Under the pieces are notes generated by a model. It made no database searches. It was not told the origin of the DNA and saw nothing but the letters and a program-made list of their open reading frames with translations. From Poa pratensis (taxonomy: Eukaryota; Streptophyta; Magnoliopsida; Poales; Poaceae), in assembly GCA_947311845.1 (NCBI GenBank), contig CAMZMU010000059.1:39855226-39919225 (forward strand): a stretch of DNA of 64,000 nt, in the 5' to 3' direction. Numbering within the stretch: position 1 is the first letter of the stretch; each line of letters opens with the position of its first letter. Of this stretch, positions 23,751 through 35,503 are shown one piece after another. The position numbers and the translations under genes are program-made.

Positions 23751-26189
23751 TGAAAGGGCATGGCGCTCCCATGTGTGGTTTTGGTAATTCATGACAATCC
23801 CTATGGACTAATGGTTGCATTGAGTTTTACTTGTAGTGTTTGTCCATAGACCATGCTTGAACTCCATATGTTGGATTCAAGGTTGATGCCATGAGTATAT
23901 TGATATAATGAAGTATTTGACATCAAGATCATAGAGTTGAGCATATTGCAAGTATGTCTTGAAGAAAATAATTATGTGATCATTCATGGTTATCTTCAAG
24001 ACATCATCTATTGAAAAGACAAGAAAAGATACAAGGTTGATCAAGATTTTGATCAACACACAAAGCTACAAGATGTACCAACCCATGAACGATGACGTCA
24101 AGTGGTGATCGTCATCAATGTTGAGAAGCGCAAGTTCAAGAGGAGCATCTCGAAGAAATCCTAGGCTTGAAGCTTGCCACCCATCTAGAGATAATGTTCA
24201 TGTGAAGATGAGCCTAAGAGAGGCTCTTCCATAGTGGAGTATGGGGGAGCAATGTTTGAGTCTTCACCAAGCGAAGCGCAATCAAGAAATGTGGTCCACT
24301 TGAAGAGATCAAGATCGACGTCATCTAGCTCAAGTGGAATGCGCAAGGCAAATGTATGATGTTGATAGGGTTTCTATTTTACCGGTATCTTGGTACTAGT
24401 TGGGAGACCGGGTTATAGGATAGATACCGTACTATCAAGAGGGGCTCTCATTTAGCTTTAGCGTATCAGTTGGAGAGAGCTCAAACCTTTGCATACTTGC
24501 CTTCATCATCTTTCTTGGTTCTTATTTGGCTTATCTCTCTATGGGGTTTTGGAGCTTGTTGTGATCTTCATAACAAGCTCAAGTTCTCCGAAAACGGATT
24601 TCGTATGAAAAACTTGTTGCGTTTTCGGTTTTGGAGTTTCTCCCGGTTCATCTTCTATAGAGAGGTTTCACCTTTCTACATTTGGTTTTATACTCCCTTG
24701 TTGGACTATGATGTTTTCCTGCATCATCTTGTCGTGCTCATTGTGGTGATTCCAACGAGCCCAAGATCATCGAAATCGGAGTCCGGATGAAAAAGTTGTG
24801 GGTGTTTCATTTTTGGCAGCTGGGTGGCCAGCCCCCAGACCAGCCTAGGCCGGCCTCCAGGCTGGCCGGCTCTGCTGGGTGACCAGCCCCCAGACCAGCC
24901 TAGGCCAGCCCCCAGGCTGGCCGGCTCTGCTGGGCGGCCAGCCCCCAGACCAGCCTTGGCCGGCCCCCAGGCTGGCCGGCTCTGTTGGGTGGCCAGCCCC
25001 CAGACCAGCCTAGGCCGGTTCCCAGGCCGGCCGGCTCTGCTGGGTGGCCAGCCCCCAGGCCAGCCTAGGCTAGCCCCCAGGCCGGGCTCCCGTACCCCTC
25101 TAACGGTCACTTTTTCAGGGACCTATTTAAGGGGGTTTCTTCCCCAATGGTTCCCTAACTCTGGAGCACGGTTTTGACCTCCATTGTTGACCCTTTGAAG
25201 CTTTGCTATCTCTCTATTCCTCCATGATTCTTGCTTCCAATTAGAGGAAAAAGAGAGAGGGGATTTAGATCTATCATTCCACCAATCAATCTCTCCTCTA
25301 AGTGAGGGGAAGCTTTATGATCTAGATCTTGGAGGGATTTGGTGTTCCTCTTTGTTCTTCCTCTCTTCTCCCCCCAATAGCATTAGTTGCTTTGGTGGGA
25401 TTTGAGAGTGAAGGATTTTGAGCACTTCTTGTATTCTTGCCCATTGCATCGGTTGCATCGGTTTGAGTTCTCCACGGTGATACGTGGAAATTGAAGTTGA
25501 GAAGCTTGTTACTCTTGGGTACTTGGGGTGCCCTAGAGCTTGTCCTCTTGGGTACTTGGAGTGCCCTAGACGGTCCTTGTTGATCTCGGAGTTTTGGTGG
25601 CTCGCGGGATAGTTGGGAGCCTCCAATTAAGTTGTGGAGTCGTGCCCCAACCTTGTGATTCTTGTAGCTATGGGAGCCGCGGGAATTCAGTGAGAGCCTC
25701 CAATTAAGTTGTGGAGTGTGCCTCATCCTTGTACGGGTTCGGTGACCACCCTCAAGTGTCCCATAGTGGTTCGTGGCACTCCGCATTGGTGGAGGCACGA
25801 AAGAGATTACGGTGTGCCATTTGACGGCTATTCGGGGATCACTTTGTGACTCCGCACCGCTCCAACGGAGACGTAGCTTCCATTGGGAAGTGAACTTCGG
25901 GATAAATCATCGTCTCCAAGTGCCTCGGTATTTCTATACCCGAGCTTCTTACTTATGCTATTTACTTTGTGATAGCCATCGAGCTTGAAGTAATATATCT
26001 TGCTATCACATATTTGCTTATCTTGTTTAGCATAAGTTGTTGGTGGACATAGGTTAACCTAGCTTATTTAGGTTTCGTGCTTGATAAATTAAACGTTAGT
26101 TTTATTCCGCATTTATTCAAGCATAAACCGCAAAGAATTTCAATCGCCTATTCACCCCCTCCCCTCTAGGCGACATCCGTGTCCTTTCA
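23751..26189 (+). repeat. 5' LTR of the outer retrotransposon
   Basis: 2439 bp. It contains about five copies of a 55-bp GC-rich repeat at 24822-25085 (GGGTGGCCAGCCCCCAGACC and onward). It is closely similar to the 3' LTR, from which it differs by one more 55-bp unit and small indels. Open frames inside come from the repeat and are not genes. Confidence 0.93.
24822..25085. repeat. 55-bp tandem repeat in the 5' LTR (about 5 units)
   Basis: Units start at 24822, 24877, 24932, 24987 and 25042, the last one partial. Each reads GGG(T/C)G(G/A)CCAGCCCCCAG and then CAGCCTAGGCC-like sequence. Confidence 0.9.
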
Positions 26190-26190
26190 A

Positions 26191-26208
26191 TTGGTATCAG
26201 AGCGGGTT
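26191..26208 (+). promoter_or_regulatory. Primer-binding site of the outer retrotransposon
   Basis: TTGGTATCAGAGCGGGTT directly after the 5' LTR; TGGTATCAGAGC is the usual plant initiator-Met-tRNA complementary site. Confidence 0.85.
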
Positions 26209-26243
26209 CTCTCCTTATTGGCTTCACCGCCTGGAGAGTAAAG

Positions 26244-27027
26244 ATGTCGTCTAGTGGACTAGTGCACAATGCTTCTTTTATATTAGATGGCATAAATTAT
26301 GATGTTTGGAAAATTCGCATTCTTAATATTCTTCGGGTCATTGACCCATACATAGAGCGAATTCTAGATAGGGGTTATTCTCCTCCAAGGAATCCCAAAA
26401 GATTATCTTTGTTGGATGAGAATAATTCCTATCTAAATGCTCAAGCTTCTAATGTGATTTTCAATGCTTTGAGCGATGTAGTTATTATGTCGGTCTCTCC
26501 TTTTCGGAATGCTCATGAGGTTTGGACCAAGCTTCAAGATAAATATGATGTGTCCAAGAATTGTGGAGATGATTGTTGTCCCTCCACTTCCGGCCGTGAT
26601 GAGTTCTCAACTTCTTCTACTTCACCTACATGTGGCAAGCCACAAAGTAATGCAATGGTGAGTAGTGATAGATATTGCAATAATGATAGTAAGCTTATTG
26701 TTGATGATACTTCACCACTATCTTATTGCAATGATTTATCTTTGGACTTAAACGCATCTAGAACAAAAAATGATTTTCATGCTTGTGTTGATAGTCCTTG
26801 CATATCGTGTACAAATTGCTTGATTAATCCTTGTGATGATATGCTCTCTATATCTTGTTGCCATGATAAAAATGGTTCTATCTCCTCTAGTATTTGTTTG
26901 GCTAACAATGTAGAGGAAACCGAACACTCCATGGAACAAGCTATGGATTTAAATGGTGACTCAAGTAATTCTTCATCGTCATCATCATGTACTCACTTTT
27001 GCCTTATGGCTAAAGCTTCCGAGGTAT
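26244..27027 (+). pseudogene. Gag-like ORF of outer element, N-terminal part
   Basis: About 261 codons from the ATG at 26244 to the insertion point of the inner element. The start resembles copia-type gag proteins (LDGINYDVWKIRIL near residues 12-25, then HEVWTKLQDKYDV near 90-103). A Ser/Cys/Asn-rich low-complexity stretch follows. The frame continues correctly after the inner element's target duplication at 33961, showing that one ORF was split by the insertion. In living elements gag forms the particle that packages the transcript. Confidence 0.8.
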
Positions 27028-28607
27028 TGATGTCTACGTGTGCTTCTATTCTTGTAGACAGTGTTGGGCCTCCAAGAGCAGAGGTTTGTAGAACAGCAGC
27101 AAGTTTCCCTTAAGTGAATCACCCAAGGTTTATCGAACTCAGGGAGGTAGAGGTCAAAGATATCCCTCTCAAGCAACCCTGCAATTAAGATACAAGAAGT
27201 CTCTTGTGTCCCCAACACACCCAATACACTTGTCAGATGTATAGGTGCACTAGTTCGGCGAAGAGATAGTGAAATACAAGTAATATGGATGATTATAAGT
27301 AGTAACTGCAATCTGAAATAAAGATGGCAGCAAGCAAACATGTAGCAGAACTTGATGTAAACGGTGTTTCAATGCTTAGAAACAAGGCCTAGGGATCATA
27401 CTTTCACTAGTGGACACTCTCAACAATGATCTCATAACTGAATAAGTAAAAGCTACTCTTAAACACTCTCTTGTTGGATAACAAACACCATTCATTGTGT
27501 AGGGCTACAAAAGCACACCTCAAGCCGGAGTAAACAAGCGCCACAACGTCATAAAGGAATCACACACGGTGCACACACTGTCACCTTTACACCGTGGAGA
27601 GTACCGGAGTTCATATTAAAGTAACCTATAGAGTGCATAATAGATAAAGAGTAACATCTACATATTCAACTAGATTAGCACAACTGAACACAAGTAAATA
27701 CTGCTCGGGATTATTCTCCTTCTTGATAACAAAGAGTACTATGCGTAGGGCTGCAAAGCACACCTCAAAGTCTGAGTAAACAAACACCACAATTCCCAAG
27801 AATAAGCCATGATAAATGTCTAAATTATTCATAGAGTCACACAAGTACCCACACTGTCACCTTGATACCGTGTTGTCACAATGACTCCAGAAACTAGACA
27901 AAATCACTTGAGTAGCATAAACATTATTAATGTATTCAGCGATACTAGCAATACACATGATCACATAAAGATCACACCATGGAGAGAGAGATGAACCACA
28001 TAGCTACCGGTAGAGCCCTCAGCCTCGGGGGAGAACTACTCCCTCCTCATCATGGGAGTCAGCAGCGGCGATGAAGATGGCGGTGGTGTCGATGGAGATG
28101 ACTCCGGGGGCAATTCCCCGTCCCGGCGGCGTGCCGGAACAGAGATTCTGTCCCCCGAAACTTGTCGTCGATGGCGGCGGCGCTGCGGAACTCTTCTGGA
28201 ATATGACTTTTGTTTTAGGGTTTTCGCGTCTGAGGCAATATATAGGCGAAGGGGCGACGTCGGTGGACCCGAGGGGCCCAAACCACCTGTGGCGCGGCAG
28301 GGGGCCCACCCGCGCCGGTGTGGTTTGGCCACCTCGGCGCCCTCCTTCGTCTCTCCTTCGGACTCCGTGACGTGCTGGAAAAATAGGGACGTGGCCTTTT
28401 GTTTCGTGCAATTCCGAGAATATTCGCAGAAGTACTTTTCTGAAACCAAAAACAGCAGAAAACAGGGAACTGGCACTGTGGCATCTTGTTAATAGGTTAG
28501 TCCCAGAAAATGCATAAAAGTGATATGAAGTGTATATAAAACATGTAGCAAATGGTATAATATAAGCATGGAACATCAGAAATTATGGATACGTTGGAGA
28601 CGTATCA
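27028..28607 (-). repeat. LTR of inner element (3' LTR in its own orientation)
   Basis: 1580 bp, nearly identical to 32368-33955; the differences are single substitutions and small indels. The high similarity indicates recent insertion. Confidence 0.93.
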
Positions 28608-31433
28608 AGCATCCCCAAGCTTAGTTCTACTCGTCCTCGAGTAGGTAAAACGATAACAACAAATAATTTCTGAGGAGACATGCTTTCACACAATCTTGAT
28701 CAATATATTGCAAGGCTCATGTCATGAATGAAGTGACTCAAAGCAATGGTCTATAGTTTGCTAACAATAGATAAAGAGTAAACAATGAATCATATAAGCA
28801 AAAACTTTTCATGAATAGTACTTTCAAGACAAGCATCAAAAAGTTTTGCATAAGAGGTAACTCATAAAGCAATAGATTCAAAGTAAAAGGCATTGAAGCA
28901 ACACAAAGGATGATTAAGTTTCAGCATTGCTTTCAACTTGTAACATGTATATCTCATGGATAGTTGTCAACATAAAGCAATATAACAAGTGCAATAAGTA
29001 AATATGTAAGAATCAATGCACACAAAGTTGACACAAGTGTTTGCTTCTAAGATAGAAAGGAGTAGGTAAACTGACTCAACATAAAGTAAAAGATAGGCCC
29101 TTCGCAGAGGGAAGCAGGGATTAAATCATGTGCTAGAGCTTTTTAAGTTTTCGAAAGCATATAGAGAGCACAAAATAAGTATTTGAGAGGTGTTTGTTGT
29201 TGTCAACGAATGGTAGTGGGCACTCTAACCCCCTTGTCAACCAGACTTTCAAGAGCGGCTCCCATGAAGGACGTTATCTCTACCAGCAAGGTAGATCATC
29301 CCTCTTCTCTTTTGTTTACACATGTATTTTAGTTTCTTTATAGATGACACTCCTCCCAACCTTTTGCTTACACAAGCCATGGCTAACCGAATCCTCGGGT
29401 GCCTTCCAACATTCACATACCATGGAGGAGTGTCTATTTGCAAATTAAGTTGCTTACTGATAAATCAGGGCAAAACATGTGAAGAGAATTATTAATGAAA
29501 GTTGTAATTAATTGGGGCTGGGCACCCCGTTGCCAGCTCTTTTTGCAAATTATTGGATAAGCGGATGTATATGCCACTAGTCCATTGGTGAAAGTCTGTC
29601 AGAAGTAAATGACAAGATTGAAAGATAAAACACCACATACTTCCTCATGAGCTATAAAACATTGACACAAATAAGGAGTAATAAAGTTTTGAATAGTTTA
29701 AAGGTAGCACATGAAATATTTACTTGGAATGGCAGGAAATACCACATAGTAGGTAGGTATGGTGGACACAAATGGCATGGGTTTTGGCTCAAGTTTGGAT
29801 GCACGAGAAGCATTCCCTCTCAGTACAGAGTTTAGGCTAGCAAGGTTGTTTGAAGCAAACACAAGTATAAACCGGTACAGCAAGAATCACATAAAAACAT
29901 ATTGCAAGTATTATAAGACTCTACACTGTCTTCCTTGTTGCTCAAACATTTTACCAGAAAATATCTAGACCTTAGAGAGAACAAATATGCATCCCAAGTC
30001 TCAACAAGCTCTACGGTAGTTCTCCACTACTAGGCTTTAACTACATGATGCAAGAGCTTAAACATGATCTACTTGAGAGCTCAAAACAATTGCAAAGTGT
30101 CAAATCAAAACAAGACAATGATCTACAAGAATGCATATGTCTTTTCCAATACCAACTACACATGTAGCATTTTCTTTCTTCCAAACAAACACCAATCAAT
30201 TTATTTAAACATAAACTCTCCAAATGATAATATAATGCAGCAAGAGAGTATTTATAAACAAGTGCTAACAGCTCGAAGAGATGCATGAAAAACAGGAGCT
30301 AAAAGCACTGCAGTAGCTAGTTAAGAATACTCAACAAATATAAGTGAAGAACATGAGTATTCACATGAAAAAGCGGAGCGTGTCTCTCTCCCACACAAGG
30401 ATTGCTAGGATCCGAATTTATTCAAACAAAAATAAAAACACACAGACGCTCCAAGTAAAGCGCATAAGATGTGAAAGAATTAAAATATAGTTTCACTAGA
30501 GATGACCTGATAAGTTGTTGATGAAGAAGGGGATGCCTTGGGCATCCCCAAGCTTAGACGCTTGAGTCTCTCTGAATATGGTTGGGATGAACCACGGGGG
30601 CATCCCCAAGCTTAGGCTTTTCACTCTTCTTGATCACATAATATCACCCTTCTCGCTTGATCCTTGAAAACTTCCTTCACACCAAACTCAAGACAGTTCT
30701 CATTAGAGGGTTAGTGCATAATCAAAAATTCTCATATTCTGTATGATACAATCATCCCAAAGCTTCTGGACATTAGCTACAGCCACCAATGCTTTGTGGA
30801 GCAAAGAAATCCACACAAACACGTAAAAGAGCGAATGCAAAACAAAAGGCAGAATCTGTCAAAAACAGAACAGTCTGGAATGACGAATTTTTTCGAGGCA
30901 CTTAAGTTGCTCAGATGGATCTGGCCAAAATAATGAAAGTTGCGTACATATCTCAGGAAGATGCGTGATTTTTTCAGAATTTTTCGAATTTTCTACAGGG
31001 AGAAAGCTCAAATCGTGACAGCTAAAAATCTGTCACTGCGCAGAAATCCAAATCTTGCATCAACTTTCAATATAGAACTTTACTTGGCACAACAATGCGA
31101 TAAAATAAAGATACAAAGGAGTTGCTACAGAAGTAACAAAACTCCTTGACTCAAAGAAAAAAAAATAACAGCAAATAAAAAATGGGTTGTCTCCCATAAG
31201 CGCTTTTCTTTAAAGCCTTTTAGCTAGGCATAGTGATTTTGATATGCTCTCATATGTATAAGAGTTGAATATAAGAGAGCATCAAAAAGCAAATACCAAA
31301 CACATTTAAGTCTAACCCACTTCCTATGCAAAGGAGTCTTGTAAGAAAACAATCAATGAAGCAAAGTGACTAGCATAGAAAGCAAAACAAGTGCAACTTC
31401 AAAAATTTCAACATAAAGAGAGAAGACTTAATA
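28608..31433. other. Noncoding interior of the inner element
   Basis: AT-rich, without a supported gene. On the minus strand the PPT-like motif CTAAGCTTGGGGATGC recurs inside the element (about 30543 and 30600), besides the copy that abuts the LTR. Confidence 0.6.
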
Positions 31434-32195
31434 TTATTGTGATATATGAAACTGTCTCCCTCTCTCATAAGGACCAGTAGGTCTTAAAGTACCCAGCAAA
31501 TAAAAGCAAATCAAGAGAAAGCTCAAAACTTCATCATAAAGAGAGGTTTTAGTAACATAAAGATTTCTATAACCATACTTTCCTCTCTCAAAATAATTTT
31601 CAGCGGCATCATGAATAAACTCAACAATATAGCTATCACATAAAGCATTCTTATCATGATCCACATGCATAAAAGTATCATTACTCTCCACATAAGCATG
31701 AACATTATCATTAGTAATAGTGAGAGTAAAAGTATCACATCCATCATTGTAATCATCATAAATAGGAGGCATAGAATAATCAAAATGATTTTTATCCTCA
31801 ATAGTAGATGGACTGAGAATATCATATTCATCATTGTAAACATCATATATAGGAGGCATATCATAATCAACATAAACTATATCCTCAATAGTAGGTGGAC
31901 TGAAAATATCACAATGATTATAATCATCATATATTGGAGGCAAAGTATCATCAAAGCAAATTTCCTCCTTAAAGCTTGGGGGACTAAAAATATCATATTC
32001 ATCACAACTAGCTTCCCCAAGCTTAGACTTTTCCATAGCATTGGCAATAATGGTGTTCAAAGAATTTATAGTAATACCATTGCTACCATCATGCAAACAA
32101 GCCTCCATAGGTTTTTTAATTTTCTCTTCAAAAGCATCATGTCCTAATTCAATATAAAGTTCATAAAGATCTCTAATTTTTTTGTTGTTTTCCAT
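31434..32195 (-). CDS. Acidic repeat-containing ORF of the inner retrotransposon
   Basis: 253 codons, minus strand. Residues about 67-150 are three tandem units of about 28 aa, each with (Y)DI(F/L)SP(P/S) followed by PPIYD(D/V)YN, strongly acidic and rich in Tyr, Asp and Pro. The N-terminal 60 residues are predicted helical with conserved-looking MEKSKLGEA. No zinc knuckle, protease or polymerase motif is present. It lies just inside the primer-binding site, where gag would be expected, so it may be a degenerate or alternative gag-type protein of a non-autonomous family. Function unknown; the intact frame in a young element suggests recent selection or recent copying. Confidence 0.6.
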   Translation of the reverse strand: MENNKKIRDLYELYIELGHDAFEEKIKKPMEACLHDGSNGITINSLNTIIANAMEKSKLGEASCDEYDIFSPPSFKEEICFDDTLPPIYDDYNHCDIFSPPTIEDIVYVDYDMPPIYDVYNDEYDILSPSTIEDKNHFDYSMPPIYDDYNDGCDTFTLTITNDNVHAYVESNDTFMHVDHDKNALCDSYIVEFIHDAAENYFERGKYGYRNLYVTKTSLYDEVLSFLLICFYLLGTLRPTGPYERGRQFHISQ

Positions 32196-32339
32196 TAAGC
32201 CTAACTAGTGAAAATAAAAACAAGAAACAAAAAGAAATAATTGCAGAATCTAAAGGAAATAACTTCGAGCACTCACACACTAGCAACATACTAGAAAATA
32301 GCTTAGTAGCCAGAGGATGTGAATACCTTTTACCTTACC

Positions 32340-32357
32340 TCCCCGGCAACGGCGCCA
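32340..32357 (-). promoter_or_regulatory. Primer-binding site of the inner element, tRNA-Asp type
   Basis: On the minus strand TGGCGCCGTTGCCGGGGA. Its complement equals the last 15 bases of the tRNA-Asp gene at 10437-10508 plus the added CCA. It is 10 bases inside the LTR. Confidence 0.9.
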
Positions 32358-32367
32358 GAAAATAGCT

Positions 32368-33955
32368 TGATGTCTACGTGTGCTTCTATTCTTGTAGACA
32401 GTGTTGGGCCTCCAAGAGCAGAGGTTTGTAGAACAGCAGCAAGTTTCCCTTAAGTGAATCACCCAAGGTTTATCGAACTCAGGGAGGTAGAGGTCAAAGA
32501 TATCCCTCTCAAGCAACCCTGCAATTAAGATACAAGAAGTCTCTTGTGTCCCCAACACACCCAATACACTTGTCAGATGTATAGGTGCACTAGTTCGGCG
32601 AAGAGATAGTGAAATACAAGTAATATGGATGATTATAAGTAGTAACTGCAATCTGAAATAAAGATGGCAGCAAGCAAACATGTAGCAGAACTTGTTGTAA
32701 ACGGTGTTTCAATGCTTAGAAACAAGGCCTAGGGATCATACTTTCACTAGTGGACACTCTCAACAATGATCTCATAACTGAATAAGTAAAAGCTACTCTT
32801 AAACACTCTCTTGTTGGATAACAAACACCATTCATTGTGTAGGGCTACAAAAGCACACCTCAAGCCGGAGTAAACAAGCGCCACAACGTCATAAAGGAAT
32901 CACACACGGTGCACACACTGTCACCTTTACACCGTGGAGAGTACCGGAGTTCATATTAAAGTAACCTATAGAGTGCATAATAGATAAAGAGTAACATCTA
33001 CATATTCAACTAGATTAGCACAACTGAACACAAGTAAATACTGCTCGGGATTATTCTCCTTCTTGATGAAGCAAGAGTACTATGCGTAGGGCTGCAAGAG
33101 CACACCTCAAAGTCTGAGTAAACAAACACCACAATTCCCAAGAATAAGCCATGATAAATGTCTAAATTATTCATAGAGTCACACAAGTACCCACACTGTC
33201 ACCTTGATACCGTGTTGTCACAATGACTCCAGAAACTAGACAAAATCACTTGAGTAGCATAAACATTATTAATGTATTCAGCGATACTAGCAATACACAT
33301 GATCACATAAAGATCACACCATGTGAGAGAGAGATGAACCACATAGCTACCGGTAGAGCCCTCAGCCTCGGGGGAGAACTACTCCCTCCTCATCATGGGA
33401 GTCAGCAGCGGCGATGAAGATGGCGGTGGTGTCGATGGAGATGACTCCGGGGGCAATTCCCCGTCCCGGCGGCGTGCCGGAACAGAGATTCTGTCCCCCG
33501 AAACTTGTCGTCGATGGCGGCGGCGCTGCGGAACTCTTCGTGGAATATGGCTTCTTGTTTTAGGGTTTTCACGTCTGAGGCATATATAGGCGAAGGGGCG
33601 ACGTCGGTGGACCCCCGAGGGGCCCAAACCACCTGCTGGCGCGGCAGGGGGCCCACCCGCGCCTGGGTGTGGTTTGGCCACCTCGGCGTCCTCCTTCGTC
33701 TCCTTCGGACTCCGTGATGGTGCTGGAAAAATAGGGATGTGGCCTTTTGTTTCGTGCAATTCCGAGAATATTCGCAGAAGTAACTTTCTGAAACCAAAAA
33801 CAGCAGAAAACAGGGAACTGGCACTGTGGCATCTTGTTAATAGGTTAGTCCCAGAAAATGCATAAAAGTGATACGAAGTGTATATAAAACATGTAGCAAA
33901 TGGTATAATATAAGCATGGAACATCAGAAATTATAGATACGTTGGAGACGTATCA
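32368..33955 (-). repeat. LTR of inner element (5' LTR in its own orientation)
   Basis: 1588 bp; followed on the plus strand by GGTAT, the right copy of the target duplication. Confidence 0.93.
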
Positions 33956-33960
33956 GGTAT

Positions 33961-34901
33961 CTCCTACTTTGGATCCCAATATATCTCATGATGAGAGTGG
34001 TGAGGAAAATGAACAAAATGATAATGATGCTTCCATACTCGAGAAGGGTAAAATGGTTATTCTTTCTCTTTCAAAGAATAAAGATGCTCGTACTAACTTC
34101 TTAGAAATCATGTCTACCCTTGTTAAGCGCAAACTTACCATTGAGGAGTTGGAAGCTCACATTGATGAAAGCTTTAACCGTGAATACAAGTATGCGGAAG
34201 AGATCGCCGATCTCAAGGAAGCTCTTGAAGAAGAACAATCCACCAAGGAGACTCTTGAGGAAACTTTTGCTCTCGAACTCTCTAAAGTAAAGGGATCCCA
34301 TGATAAATCTCTTAAAGTGGCAAATGATTTCAAAATAACAAATGGTAAGCTTATAGATGCGCATGCCAAACTCCTTGAGAATTTTGAGCACCTAGAAAAT
34401 GGCTCTAGGGTCATTAAGGATGAGCTCATCAAACTCACCGAGTCTCATGCGCAACTTAAAGCTTCTCACTCTAAAGAGCTTGCCAAGTTACTTTCTCCTA
34501 TTGTCATTAATAATGATGCTTGTGCTACTAACTCTGTCTCTTGTGAAGCATCCATATTAGAGAATGTTGAGCTAAGGGCTCAACTTGCATTGCTATCTAG
34601 CAAATATGGGAAATTGGAAGAAAGCCATGAAAAGCTCTCGAGCTCTCATGAGGATCGTCTAGTCTCCAATGATAAGCTAAAGATAGCTCATGAGGCTATT
34701 ATTACAAAGGTGAAATCTTGTGAGCCTCATGTGGACAATGGCACAACTTCTACTCAACATGCTTTATTAACATGTGCTAGTCCTAGTAATTCATCCACTC
34801 ATAATATTGCTACATCTTGTGATGAATTACTTTCCATGCCTTTTGCTCTAACAATGAAGCTTCTACTTCCTCTAGTGTTTTTGTTGATACTAACCATGTA
34901 G
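33961..34901 (+). pseudogene. Gag-like ORF of outer element, coiled-coil part
   Basis: Continues the ORF that starts at 26244, in phase across the insertion site. It is Lys/Glu/Leu-rich with heptad-like spacing (for example ELEAHIDESF and EEQSTKETLEETFALEL), so a long coiled coil is likely. The frame is lost near 34846-34850 in a T run, where one base appears to be missing, and it closes at 34901. The zinc-knuckle part follows in another frame. Confidence 0.75.
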
Positions 34902-35503
34902 AGGAATTAAAAGAGCTCAAGGCCCAAGTTACTTCTTTGAAGAAAGACTTGGAAAAGCGTCATGATGGGAAGCCCACACTTGACAACATGTTGAGTGTGC
35001 AAAGACGTCCCAATGACAAGAGTGGACTTGGATTCAACTCCAATAATAAGATCAAGTCCAAGTATAACAAGGATAAGAAGGGCCAAGAACAAGTCAAGAA
35101 TTCGGCCAATATCACTTGCTTCAAGTGCAAAGTTGAAGGGCACCATGTTAGATCTTGCCCTATGAAGAAGAAATCTCTTAGCAAGAAGCAACAAGGAAAG
35201 AGGCCTCAAGTTCAATCTCAAGTTCATCAAGATGAAGAACGGTCCCTTCCCAAGAAGAACCATGGCATGCCTCCTAATGATGAAGCTTCAACTAAGAAGA
35301 AAGGAGGAAGCAAATGTTGCTACATATGTCGTGAGAAGGGTCATTTTGCTTCTTCATGCACTAGTGGTAACTTATCCAACCCCATAATAATTGATAATGC
35401 TTATTCTATTAGGAAGGATAAGTTGGCAATGTGTTTGCCAAATATGTTGGTACTCAAAGTGGTGTCAAGAAAAGGACCATTTGGGTTGCCAAGCCTATTG
35501 TGA
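34850..35503 (+). pseudogene. Gag-like ORF of outer element, two CCHC zinc knuckles
   Basis: An open stretch in the frame shifted relative to the coiled-coil part. It contains CFKCKVEGHHVRSC and CYICREKGHFASSC, both C-x2-C-x4-H-x4-C knuckles that bind nucleic acid in gag proteins. Lys-rich linkers surround them. After about 35503 no coding region follows, so the element has gag but no pol. Confidence 0.8.

Larger units (their letters stand above)
27028..33955 (-). mobile_element. Inner LTR retrotransposon, complete but without pol, minus orientation
   Basis: Long terminal repeats at 27028-28607 and 32368-33955 begin TGATGTCTACG and end GACGTATCA on the plus strand. The 5-bp target duplication GGTAT is exact (27023-27027 and 33956-33960). 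The primer-binding site is read on the minus strand at 32357-32340 and matches tRNA-Asp; the polypurine tract on the minus strand at about 28623-28608 includes AGCTTGGGGATGCT. The 3.76-kb interior has one supported ORF (31434-32195, minus) and no reverse transcriptase or integrase. Structure and the tRNA-Asp site are typical of Triticeae gypsy-related non-autonomous families; family name not assigned. Confidence 0.93.

Noticed and set aside
24724..25177. Pro/Gly/Trp-rich ORFs in the outer LTR
   Set aside because: Produced by the 55-bp tandem repeat; unit number differs between the LTRs and no homology is recognisable.
28019..28576. ORFs inside the inner LTRs (also 33379-33924)
   Set aside because: They are in LTR sequence, differ by frameshifts between the two LTR copies, and have no domain.
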